From: Ciona intestinalis | Taxonomy: Eukaryota; Chordata; Ascidiacea; Phlebobranchia; Cionidae | Length of the DNA stretch: 64,000 bases | Direction: 5' to 3' | Assembly: GCF_000224145.3 (NCBI RefSeq) | Contig: NW_004190481.2 | Location: 84,892-148,891, forward strand | In this document: piece after piece, positions 29,389 through 40,777 of the stretch | Numbering within the stretch: position 1 is the stretch's first letter | How the letters are laid out: each line of letters starts with the position of its first letter | Position numbers and translations under genes: made by a program | The notes under the pieces: model-generated | What the model was told of the DNA's origin: nothing | Database searches by the model: none | What the model saw: the letters and a program-made list of their open reading frames with translations, nothing else

Positions 29389-32363
29389 TTACATCAAATT
29401 AGTTAAACACAGTGGTATAACCGGTAGATCCGACGCTGGTGGTCGATTCATCAGTCCATGGTTTAGGCTGGTTGTGGTCGGCGATTCAACACGAAGTATC
29501 ATATGATTGTTGGTTCTGCTTTTTTTCGGGAAGCTGGGAAACCAATCTCCTTTGTAACCGGGTTGTCCGTTGCTCTGCGTCACTTTTTCTGTCTTTTGAT
29601 AAAAAAAAGTAAATAAAAAGCATTATCACCCACACCCACAAAGTAACATACAGTAGGGTGGGAGAAGATGGGACACCTTTAGCACATAATATCTAAATGT
29701 CTTGATTGTATTTTAAACAATTAACAACGGTCTAGGGGAGTCGCGAGGATACGCTGTTATAATTATTGCATTTTCTTTGTTTACTACCAAATTGGGCGAG
29801 AAAATAGAATGAAAACGTGTCCCATCTTCCCCCAACCTACTATATACATGGTAACTCATAAGCTGGCATGAGGTGTATAAAACAGAACACCTGTGTTATA
29901 CCGAATGTAGTTTTCCGGCACGCAAAGATAATGAATGAATGAACCTAACTTGTTTTATCCTCGCGTGGTTGGTTAAAACACTATTAAGTCTTATTGCATG
30001 TTGTCTTTTAAAATGAAGATTTTAATTGAAGCGATAAGTGTTATGTTTATCAATACACCATACACGAATGAGTGTAACTTGCTTTATCCTCGCGTGGCTG
30101 GAAAAATCCATTTATTATAACACGTATGTTTCATTTAATGTATACCTCGTGCCCGAGTTACCACGTATATGCAAATTTGTAGGTAATCGTTTTTATGTAT
30201 ATGGCTGAAAATTTGGACAACCCATTAGTGGCCACTAGGTTGGAGCAATTGACGTTAAGTGTCTTGCCCAAAGCCACATACGCCCAAAAGGGTAGCAGCG
30301 TCGAGCCTTGAACCCATTACCTCTGGATTAGAGGCAGACTTTTTCCAAACATCCTGATCGTGTTTTAAACAATTAACAACAGTATATGGGAGGCGTAAGG
30401 ATACGGATTTATAATTCTATGAATGTTCTTTGTTTACTACCAAATGGTTTGTGAAACTAATATGAAAAGGTGTGCCATCTTCCCCCACCTTACTATAAAT
30501 AAATACGTTTGGTGTATATTACATTTTCGCCTTACCGTTGTGCTGTAACTTGAAGCTAACCAAGTGTACACCCAATTCTGTGATGGAAACACGATGGTTT
30601 TACGACAGTAGTTATAAACTACGTCGTACATAGCTTTATCTGCAATATCCACCAATTGACCGCCATTGTCAGTGCAGTATTTTGATGCTGTATTTAAATT
30701 GATGTTTCGTGCATACGAAGCATCCGGGAACCAAAGGATCAGATTCTGATAAATCATTCCGTTACCTGTAAAAAAAAAACGAATCTATAAAGACTGAAGT
30801 GTGGTATATGGGACACTTTTAGCACATAATATTCAAATACCCTGATCGTGTATTAAACAATTAACAACGGTCTATGGGAGTTGTGAGGATACGTTTTGTT
30901 ATTCTTTGGTTTTTCTTTGTTAACTTCAAAATAAGACGATGAATTAGAATAAAAAGGTGTTTCACTTTCCCCCACCCTACTATATATTATTTCCCTTATA
31001 GTAGTATAGGGAAGGTTGGGACACTTTTTCATTCTATTTTCTTGACTCATTTGATAGTAAACAAAAAAAACCTACAAAAATATAAAACAGTATTCTAACG
31101 AAACTTATAAATCGTTGTTAGTTGTTTAAAATATGATCGGGATACTTGGATATTTTGTGCTAAAGGTGTCCCGTCTTCTTCCATAATACATGTTTTATTT
31201 TACTAATTAAATAACAAGTCAAGTTATTTTTTATCACTGGTGATCATGAAAAAAGTTAACGATCGTTTTTTACGGGTCGTATCTTTAGACACACTTATGT
31301 TTCTATTAGAAGTTTAACTTGAAATGAATTAAACATAAATGGCTCGTTTGCCTGCTAGGTGTAGCGACCACGCTTATTTTCTTCCAATTAAATGAAAATA
31401 TGTTTTAAACTGTAAGCGTGTTTTAACAAATGTAGTTTTGTCGTTATATCCTGTCTTTTCGTTTAAAATATTTCTAAAGTTTCGCTATACCATAATATAA
31501 AATCAAATAAAGTTTTTGTTATACCTATATACAAGAGCCAATCAACAGTTAATACCGTATCCCACCCTGTAGCTTGATCAACTCGCTCCAATTGAATCAA
31601 ACAGCTTCCTCTCTTAATTTCAAGAATGGTCACGTTGAACTTGTGGGGCAAAGATGGGTTGCTCGGTCTTGCTGTTGCGTGAACGTAATCAGGAACTTTG
31701 GGCAAGCACATCATATACCCTACTTGTGCTTTTGTTATTGCAGTTGAAGCAGACGAAGAGAGTTCATAACTCCCCCTGTTAGTTAGTGGTTTGCCTGTTA
31801 AAAAATGTTGTTTTATAAGTGTAACTTCTTCAACCCAGTGGTCACTAATGGGTTGTCAACCCAGTGGTCACTAAAAAAAGAAAATAAAAAAGTCTAAAAA
31901 AAATAATCACCCACAAATAACATACATGGTAACCCGTAAGCTGGCACGAGGTGTTAAACACGAGTGATGACGACTGTCGTTTTCCGGCCACGCGAGGTTA
32001 AAGTAAGTTACATTCATTCTGTGCCTTTTATTATGTCCTCAGACGGCCGGAAAACGACAGTCGTTATTCCACGGGTGTTTTGTTTCATACACCTCGTGCC
32101 AGCTTATAAGTTACCAAGTATGTTACTTTGTGGGTGATTATTTTTTTTTTATGTGTGGCTGTTAGTTCCACCATGAGTGACCACTGGGTTAGAGCAATTG
32201 CCGTTAAAATATCCTGCCCAAAGACGCATACGCCCATAATGGTAGCAACGACGAGCCGTTGGACTAAATTATAGATCTAAACAGGTTAAACTTAAATAAA
32301 CAACTTACGTGAATCAACAACGCTTATAACCCCCACAAGCAACATAAACCAAATGCTCTTCAT
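29389..32363 (-). CDS. Two-domain lectin B: signal peptide, H-type-like domain, C-type lectin (complete)
   Basis: Four exons (32363-32309, 31794-31525, 30765-30536, 29592-29389) give 759 nt, 252 residues plus stop. Exon 1 is MKSIWFMLLVGVISVVDS. Exon 2 (90 codons) has AQVGYMMCLPKVPDY, ATARPSNPSLPHKFNVTI and a VLTVDWLLYIG end; it resembles an H-type lectin sandwich by strand pattern only. Exons 3-4 form a C-type lectin domain: NTASKYCTDNGGQLVDIAD around the first cysteine, QNWVYTWLASS at the central core, and a final LPVIPLC. No EPN, QPD or WND calcium-sugar motif is visible, so ordinary calcium-dependent sugar binding is doubtful. The exon 4 acceptor at 29593-29594 was chosen because it keeps frame; a nearer AG at 29589-29590 would give an immediate stop. 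It is the paralogue of the plus-strand gene at 21,313. Confidence 0.8.
29650..29847 (+). mobile_element. Family M MITE inserted in a SINE tail
   Basis: SINE sequence AAAGTAACATACA on the left and TACATGGTAACTCATAAG on the right show that the MITE split a plus-strand SINE, with TA-rich target sequence at both ends. Confidence 0.85.
30060..30345 (-). mobile_element. SINE family S
   Basis: Runs from GAGTGTAACTTGCTTTATCC to AGCCTTGAACCCATTACC, where a 5'-truncated family M MITE (30340-30498) begins. It lies in the lectin B intron. Confidence 0.8.
30340..31195. mobile_element. Three family M MITE copies flanking lectin B exon 3
   Basis: 30340-30498 (plus, left end lost), 30799-30985 (plus) and 31000-31195 (minus). 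Exon 3 (30536-30765) sits between the first two. Confidence 0.8.
31290..31520 (+). repeat. Family T repeat
   Basis: GACACACTTATGTTTCTATT to CAAATAAAGTTTTTGTTA. The end of the repeat supplies intron sequence right at the lectin B exon 2 donor. Confidence 0.85.
31815..32260. mobile_element. Two SINE family S copies, plus then minus
   Basis: A plus-strand 3' part (31815-32010) is followed by a minus-strand copy (32015-32260), forming an inverted pair in lectin B intron 1. Confidence 0.8.
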
Positions 32364-32609
32364 AATGATCATATATGACAGAAACCCTACCGTAATCTGC
32401 GTCAAGTTATTGTATTGTTAATAAAATAACTTGGCAATTAAACGAACTTGAATAAAATACCAATGGTGCTGAAATGGCCAAATATCTCTTTCTTTCGTAC
32501 TGCATTATTTCGACTAAGCTATTTTTCGCGGTGTATTTAAAAACAATTAATATATTTTGTTTTAATACACCGGGAAAAACTTTTGTAATGCATCGTTTAA
32601 TATACTAAA

Positions 32610-33117
32610 AGTGGGAGAAAGATGGGACACCTTTTCGTTCTGTTTTCTCGTCCCATTTGGTAGTAAATAAAGAAAATTCAACGAATTATAAAACCGTATC
32701 CTCACGACCGTTGTTAATTGTTTAAAACACGATCAGGATAATTTGAATATTATGTGCTAAAGGAGTCCCGTCTTCCCCCACTGTAAAAAGAGGTTTGCAT
32801 TTAAGATTTCAGAATCGTTTTATATTATTTTGTTTTGTTTACGTGTATTTCTAATAACAAATTGACTCATTAATCAAAATTAACATTGATTTTAAACTGT
32901 CCCGTCTTACCCTGTGTGTTTTTGAACTAGTAAATTACACCTGTTGCGCAAATCGCCCAATAACTCTTCGTTTGTTTTATTGTATAGTAGGGTGGGAGAA
33001 GATGGGACACCTTTTCAATCTATTTTCCGGTCGCATCAAATAGTAAACAAAGAACATTCCGATCAGAATTCTTGGTTATGATGTTCTAAAGGTGTCTCGT
33101 ATTCCCCAAGCCTACTA
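32610..33117 (-). mobile_element. Two family M MITEs
   Basis: Copies at 32610-32785 and 32983-33117; the second has lost its middle. Confidence 0.8.
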
Positions 33118-33199
33118 TAATCGTTTATATTGTTGTCAATTAATACACTATAGTAGTAACCACTTCCGTTACAAATAATAAAGTAAACCGTTACTTAAT

Positions 33200-33390
33200 T
33201 AAAAAATGGCTCGTTTTTCCGTTAGGTGTAGCGACCACGCTTATTTTCTTCCAACTAAATTTAAATATGTTTTTAACTGTAAGCTTGTTTTAACAACTGT
33301 TGTTTTGTCGCTATATCCTGTCTTTTCATTTAAAATATTTCTAAATCTTCGCTACCGTAATCGAAGCAACAAATAAAAGTTATTATTATA
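33200..33390 (+). repeat. Family T repeat
   Basis: AAAATGGCTCGTTTTTCCGT to CAACAAATAAAAGTTATTAT. Confidence 0.85.
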
Positions 33391-33392
33391 TT

Positions 33393-34185
33393 ATATAGTA
33401 GGATAGGGGAGGATGGGACAACTTTTCATTCTATTTTCCCGTACACTTTGGTAGTAAACAAAGAACATTCAAACAATTATAAAACCGAGCCCTCGCGACT
33501 TTCATAGACCGTTGTGAATTGTTTAAAACACGATCAGGATATTTATATATTTTGTGCTAAAGGTGTCCCATCTTCCCCCACCCCACTATATTAGTAACCT
33601 GTGGTACTGCTCCAACCGTTGTGTTCACGCAACTGAAATAGCAATTATTTTAATGTGACAAAAAGGACAAACTGTAATTCGCCGTAAAGTTTCAACTGCG
33701 TTTTTCCCATTTGACCGGTCATGCATCCTTTCATTAAATTAGAAATTGAATATGACGTAATACATTGTAGCCGTTACCTTTACGTCATACATGTAATACG
33801 TTGTATTTTTTGACATATAGTAGGGTGGGGGCGAGGGGACACCTTTATATTCTATTTTCGTATCCCATTTTGTAGTAAACAAAGAGTATACAAAAAATAA
33901 TCAAACCGTATCCTCACGACTCCCATAGACCGTTGTTAATTGTTTAAAACATGATCAGGATATTATGTGCTAAAGGTGTCTTTAACATATAGTGGGGTTG
34001 GGGAGATGGGACACCTTAATATTCTATTTTCTCATTCCATTTGGTAGTAGTAAACAAATAACATTCGAAGAATTATAAAACCGTATCCTCACGACTTCCA
34101 TAGACCGTTGTTAATTGTTTAAAATACGATCAGGATATTTTGATATTATGTGTTAAAGGTGTCCCATTTTCCCCACCCTATTATA
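33393..34185 (-). mobile_element. Three family M MITEs in a row
   Basis: Copies at 33393-33592, 33818-33985 and 33990-34185, all minus. The middle one lacks its right end. Confidence 0.8.
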
Positions 34186-34354
34186 TTATTTACCAGTAAC
34201 ACAAAACTGGACACAATTTTCGTTCGCCTTTTACATTTATTACGAGACTTTCACTTGAAATAGGACCAGATCGTTTTTAAAGTCACACAAAACAGGCATA
34301 CATGGCGTTAAATGGTAACAGTTACTTTTTAAAACGCCTTAAAACAGGACAAAG

Positions 34355-34423
34355 GCGAACGAAACGAACTGAAAAAAACGCACGCTAAGGTTGGACATTT
34401 TTTTGCGTTTTTTCAGTTCGTTT
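34355..34423. repeat. Hairpin near the laminin 3' end
   Basis: AACGAACTGAAAAAAACGC is followed after a loop of about 25 nt by its inverted copy GCGTTTTTTCAGTTCGTT. It is intergenic, about 430 bp downstream of the laminin stop. Confidence 0.7.
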
Positions 34424-34846
34424 AATTTTGTTCAACCTTGCAGTTCGACTTTAAAATCGACTGCAGGCGGCAGTTGCTTCTATATACAAACACATATAAA
34501 GTTATGCTGACTTGAATTCATGCTGTAATATTAATCTAGCTTCTATAAATGCAATAAAATTTAAAAAAATAACTGCAGTTTAAAAAACGCATTTTTTTTT
34601 CAAAAATTACAGAAAATTTTTTTTAAAAGTTTAAAAACACATCTTAAAAAAATGTAATTAAAATTATATTTTTATTAGAATTCAGTAAAATACATTTATA
34701 TTTTATTTAAAAACGTTAATTAATGTTACATTTTTGATAATTCATAAAAAAAAATTAGTTAAAAAAAACTGTGTTTTACGTGTGGGTAAAAATTGACAAT
34801 AAGTGATTTAATATTTAATACTGAGATGGCAGATCTGGTTTTCTTA

Positions 34847-37800
34847 TTAACAGTTGCGAAGATATTTCTCTTGTAGTTGAATGGAAGAGTATAGACGCTC
34901 TACTTCTGCCAATAATGCATCCAGGCGGTCGTTTTTCATATTTAACTGTCGGTCATAACTGTCCAACTGGTCACTTAAGCCTAAAAAAAAACAGAATAAA
35001 AATTTAAAATTTGGTAAGAATGATCTGAAAAAAATAATAAAATATTTATCCTTGCGTGGAAGGAAACGACAGTCGTTATAACATGGGTGTTTTGTTTTAT
35101 ACACCTCGTGCCAGCTAACGAGTTACAATGTATGTAACTTTGTGGGTGATTGGTTTTATCTTTTTGTATGTTTTTTTAAAGCTTAGAAATCTATTTGAGA
35201 GAAATAACTTAGCTGTTTTCTGCTACTGCATATACACAATTGCTTTAAATTCGCTTAAAACAATTTTTTTTAATTTATAATGTTATAGTAGGGTGGGGGA
35301 AAATGGGACACTTTTAGCACATAATATCAAAATATCCTGACCGTGTTTTAAACAATTAACAACAGTCTATGGAAGTCGTGAGGATACGGTTTTATAATTC
35401 TTTGAATGTTCTTTGTTTACTACCAAATGGGACGAGAAAATAGGATAAAAAGATGTCCCATCTTCCCCCACCCACTATATTTTGAGTTAGGTTATAATAA
35501 AACACTTACTTTCAAATTGCTGCTGGTTTTGAGCCACAGTATCTGTGAGTTCTTGTGCTTTTCTCCTTAAAGCAGCAAGTCTGTCCGTCTTATCTTTCTT
35601 TTCATTTATTGCAGATGTTGCTTCATTAATTAAAGCGGACTGACCTTGTAAATTCTGTGAAAAAATAAATTTAAATTAAAAAAAATTTGAAAAAACTTTA
35701 AAAAATGACAAAAAAGTTATTAAAAAAAAATTTGAAAAAACTTTAAAAAATGACAAAAAATTTCAGAAAAGTTTAAAAATATGTTAATCAAATTTAGTGA
35801 TTTTTTGTCTAATCTGGCCCTAAACTCAAAGTACCCTGAGTTGCCATGCCGTAGGACCTTACCCATATAGAATAGAAAAGTTTAAAGTACAGAAAAGCTA
35901 CCAAATATTGTACATTCACAAAATTCTTTGTTTGCGACGCAAAACCGTTTTGCAAAAAGTATCAAAATACAAAACGTAAAAAAAACTAAACTAACTATCA
36001 AAAAATAATTACCAAAAAAATATTCTAAATTAGCTTGTTATAATTATTAATTATAAAAAAAATCTCTTTTTTTGTAAAACAGTTAAAAAAACTCTGCCCA
36101 AAAATATATCCCAACCCTATATTGTTTACATAAAACATAAAAAAACTAATACAACCAGTGTAATACCTGCAGGGCCATATTAGCAGTTGCATTTGCAGCA
36201 GTTGCTTCGTCTAAAGCACTGCCGAGGCTCAGTTTGTTTTCTGTAAGTTGATGTTCCACTGCATTCAGTCGTTCAGTGAATTCACCGATGCGATTCGAAA
36301 TTCCAGTCATTTGGCCTTCCAAATCTGTTATTGCGGACTTTATCTGAAAAAAAATTGTTGTTTAGTTGTATACCTCATGCTCGCTGTCGAGTTATAACAT
36401 GTGTGTCTTCTTATACACCAGACACATATGGTGTATTCATACACCTCATGCTCACTGTTGAGTTATAACATGGGTGTCTTCTTATACACCAGATACACAC
36501 GGTGTATTCATACACCTCATGCTCACTGTCGAGTTATAACATGGGTGTCTTCTTATACACCAGATACACACGGTGTATTCATACACCTCATGCTCACTGT
36601 CGAGTTATAACATGGGTGTCTTCTTATACACCAGACACACATGGTGTATTTATACACCTCATGCTCACTGTCGAGTTATACCACACACCTCATTAATTTT
36701 ATCTTCTGCAAGTTGAATATCATTGGCTGCTTGTGTTTTCGCGGCTTCTGCTGCTCTCGAAGCGTTATCTGCTTGCGATAAAGCGGTGACGACAGCTTTA
36801 GCATCGCTTGCTACTGCTGTGGCTGCTTGTCTGTGGTAAATATATGGTTAAAATTAAAAAATTTTAATGTTAATCAAAAATTAAATTAAAAAAGATAAAA
36901 AATAATACTTTTTGTGTATTTAATAAAAAATAAAACAAAATTAAATAAAATAAAAACAAACAAAAGGGATTAAGAATTAGAACAACAAAATATAATAACT
37001 GTTTAAATGGTCAGGGAAAAAATTATGAAACAACTTGAAAATTTGAAAAAATAAAAAATATTTAAAAAATGAAAAAATTATCAAGAAATAAAAAGAAAAA
37101 TTAAAAAAAAAATAAAAAAATTACAAAAATGTCAAAAATTTTACTTTGCTTGATTAGCATCTGCAAGAAGTTGATTCGCTCTTTCGAGATCTCCGTCCGT
37201 TTCGGCCAAAATTTCATCAACATTTGGAAGTCGATCAACCAGATCTCGGATTTCCTCTGCAAGAGCATCGATCTCGGATCTTGAAACAGGAAGAGACAGA
37301 GCGAGGACTTGATTCGCGAGGTCTTTGATGTCATTTGGATCGGCTTTTTCTTCTGTTAAAAAAACAAATATATAAAATTAAAAAAATATTTTTTATTACT
37401 TTAACACAAATTGCAGTTTTTTTTATTTGCATTTTTTTTGTAAACAATTTATTTAATATTTTTTTAAGATATTTATTTATTTATTAAAACAAAAGTACAA
37501 AATGACATTCGAGTTGACTTTTTCTTCTGTTCAAAAAATAAAAATTTAAAAAAATAAAAAATTTATAAGTTATAATTTTAACAATCATTGCAGTTTTTTT
37601 GTAAAATAATTTTTGAATACATTTATTTAACATTTTTAAAATGAAAATTTTTTATTTAATATATTTATTTAAAAAAAAACTCTAAAATACAATTGAATCC
37701 AAAATGTAGAGAAACTGCAAAACATGGTTAAATTTAAACCTTAAAAATTTAATTTTTTAAAAAATAAATTCTAAAATATTTTAAACTTTTCTAAGGTTAA

Positions 37801-40777
37801 TTTTAAAATATTTGTTTTGATAATTGTATTTTTTTCCATTTTATTTTAGATTTTAAACAAGTTTTAATTCAGATATCTTCAAATATATATATTTTAAATA
37901 AAAAAAAATAATTTTTTAATAGGTAAAAAAATAAAATATTTTCAAAAAAACAAACAAACCTTCTAAAAATTCCCGAATATCTTGAATTAGTTTTCGAACT
38001 TCAGAATTTTGTTGTCGAATAACGCTCTCCACCTCTTGCGCCATCGTGTGGGCTTCTTGTGCTTGATTTTTCGCTTCCTGGGCGCTTGTTTTTGCAAGCT
38101 GCACAAAAAATATTTTTTTATAACTATAAAAAAATGGTAGTTTTTTATATTTAATTTTATAAAAAATAATTGTTTTATAGTTACTCATAAAAATATTTTT
38201 TTTTATATTTAATCTCATAAAAAATTTAAATATATTTCTTTTTTAAATTATATTTAAACATTTTTTTCGCCTACAAAAACATATGAAATTAACAACTAGA
38301 CAACAAAATTAAAACTTTGTCTTTGCTTAATACATCACATATATATCTAGAAAAATACAATCTAAATTATTTTTATCAATATGTCTTTGGAAAAAATATA
38401 CATATTTATTTTATTTTTAATATTTAATTTTTATTTTATTTTTTTTTAATATTAAGTCTTTGGAAAAATCATGCAAACATATATATATATATATATATAT
38501 ACAATATATCAGTGGCTTATCTGGTATGAAAACGTAGTGTATTTCCAACGTTTCGTCTGCCATACAGCGAGACTTCATAATTTCCCTGATGAAGTTTTGC
38601 CGTATGGCAGAGGAAACGTTGGAAAAAATACGTTTTTATACCAGATGAGCCACTGATATATCGTTTATATATATATATGTTTGCATGATTTTTCCAAAGA
38701 CTTAATATTAAAAAAAAAAAAAATGCCTGGTTGCAGAAGTAACATAATATATATATATATATATATATGCTTTTAATATTTAATTTTAATTTCTTAATTG
38801 TTTTTTACCTGAACTCTGTTTCTAAGGTCCCCAGTTTCATCGGCAACCCTTGTTAAAGTTTCCTGAGTTTTTTGAGCCCGGTTTTTGGCGTCGCTGGCGA
38901 ATTGCACGGCACCTGTGCACCCAATACCACCACAAGTGTCGCACCCCGCGCCCCCGCAAGATTCATCACAGCCTTCAGTTGCAGCTCCGCAAATCTAAAA
39001 AAAAAAAAAAATTTTTAGCAAAAAAAAATTTTTGAGTTGGAAAAAAATAAATTGCTTTTTAGGAAAAAATAAAAACAAAAAAAAAAGTATTGAAAAATTT
39101 TTATTTTAAAATAAAAATTCAAACAGAAAAAAATCGAGCACAAAACAATTTGATTTGAGCAAAAATGAAAGTTTTTTTTAATCAAAAAATTAATATAACT
39201 TGATAAATAAATGGACAAAATAATTAAGAAACTTCTAAAACCCTTACGTCTTTATTAAGCTCCGAAAGTGTGAGATCATTGACGTCCGATTGTCTGGCTG
39301 TGATGTCATCGTTCACCTGACTAAGTTTGAAATCAAATTCCGATTGTTTGTCGTCGAGATCGGCTTCAACCGCGTCTCGAATTTGTTGGGATTGTTCAAG
39401 CAAATTCCCTGGCTCCGTGGTCGCGGCTTGTGCTGCGCGCTCTGCAGCTTCAGACGCCGCGGCTGCGTCTTCAACTTGTTTAAAAGCGGCTGAAATAAAA
39501 AAATTATTTTTTGATTTTTTAGCTATTTTTGATATTTTAAAACTATATTTATAACTTTTTTTATATAAATGATAAATACACTAAATATTCCAAATTTCAA
39601 TTTAAAGAAAAAAAATCTTTAAAAAGTATAAAAAAATGATTATGGTAATTGTAAATAAAAAAAAGCTTAATAAAAGTTAAAACTACAAAAATAATAATAT
39701 AGTAGGGTGGGGTAAGATGGGACACCTTTGGCACATAATATCCAAATATCCTGATCGTGTTTTAAACAAATAACAACGGTCTATGGTAGTCCTAAGGATA
39801 CAGATTTATAATTCTTTGAATGTTTTTTGTTTACTACCAAATGGGACAAGAAAATTATGGTAAAAGGTGTCCCATCTTCCCCCACCTACTATATAAAATA
39901 GTATATAAAAAAAAATTTTTTTTTTAAGTAAAACTTACCAACTGGGGAAACTTTACTAATACTTTGCTTTTGATCTCGTAAATTATCAAGTTTAGCATTG
40001 ACAGCGACTGCTTGTTCGTCTAAACTAATCATGTCTTCGTTAACTTTTGTGTCGTCGTTTCGAATACGTGTCATATCGTGTTCTAACGCAACCAGTTTGT
40101 CTTCTTGGAGTTTTAGGCGGTTTCTGGAGGTTTAAAAGCAAAGTAATGTCATAAAAATTTAAGGTGATGTTTATATTTTGGGAAAACATAAAAAAACGGA
40201 AAGTAAAAAAATACACAAATTTTTCAGGTAATGTCTTGAAAATTTAAGGTAATGTCTCAATTTTAGGAGAACATAAAAAAACAGAAAGTAACAAAAATAC
40301 ACAATTTTGTCTCGAAAACGTTAACTCTAAATTTTATGAAGACAAATAAAAAATTAGGAAGTAACAAAAATGCAAAAAAATGTTTTGTCTTTTAAATAAT
40401 GCAATTAAGGAAATGTCTTGAGAATATAAGAAGATGTCTTAGAAAATATAAGGAAGATGTTTTAGTTGTTTTAATGCAAAAAACTGGTTTGGAGTTTTAT
40501 TAAAAAAAAAAAAATTCCTAATATTAAAATTCCTAATATATTTTTTTTTGCATAAGATTTTTGTTTTACAAAAAATCATAAATTTGAAGTAACAACTAAA
40601 CAAATACTCACTGTATCGTTTCAACCATTGCCATGAAATCGGGTTTGGGCATTTCCAGTGCATTTGCGGAAATATTTTTCAATAATTCTGTGATAAGTTC
40701 AAATTCTTCATTATAAGCTCCCGTGATACCAGTCTCACCAATCTCACGTGCACGTGAAATAGCACGGTCCGTTCGAT
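34847..40777 (-). CDS. Laminin beta: coiled coil and beta-knob (exons 25-34)
   Basis: Long heptad-like, Ala/Glu/Gln/Leu-rich exons form the arm that pairs with alpha and gamma chains. Exon 28 carries the beta-specific cysteine-rich knob: [18 protein letters not shown], then [10 protein letters not shown]. Exon 30 reads [19 protein letters not shown], matching the vertebrate beta1 block. The chain ends [14 protein letters not shown]. Confidence 0.93.

Larger units (their letters stand above)
32364..34846. other. Intergenic region between lectin B and the laminin 3' end
   Basis: No exon supported. It holds family M MITEs (32610-32785, 32983-33117, 33393-33592, 33818-33985, 33990-34185), a family T copy (33200-33390) and a hairpin at 34355-34423. 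A laminin poly(A) variant signal (ATTAAA, twice) lies at about 34808-34821 on the minus strand. Confidence 0.6.

Noticed and set aside
29389..29588. Lectin B exon 4 starting at 29588
   Set aside because: That acceptor puts a TGA in frame after two codons; the AG four bases upstream keeps frame and gives a full C-type lectin end.
36401..36696. Open frames over the 71-bp repeat
   Set aside because: The repeat is in an intron and the frames come from a unit lacking stops; there are no splice signals or domain pattern.
38585..38625. Working hammerhead ribozyme
   Set aside because: CTGATGA and GAAA are present, but two extra bases and a weak stem beside the core do not fit the consensus; kept only as a remark in the palindrome finding.
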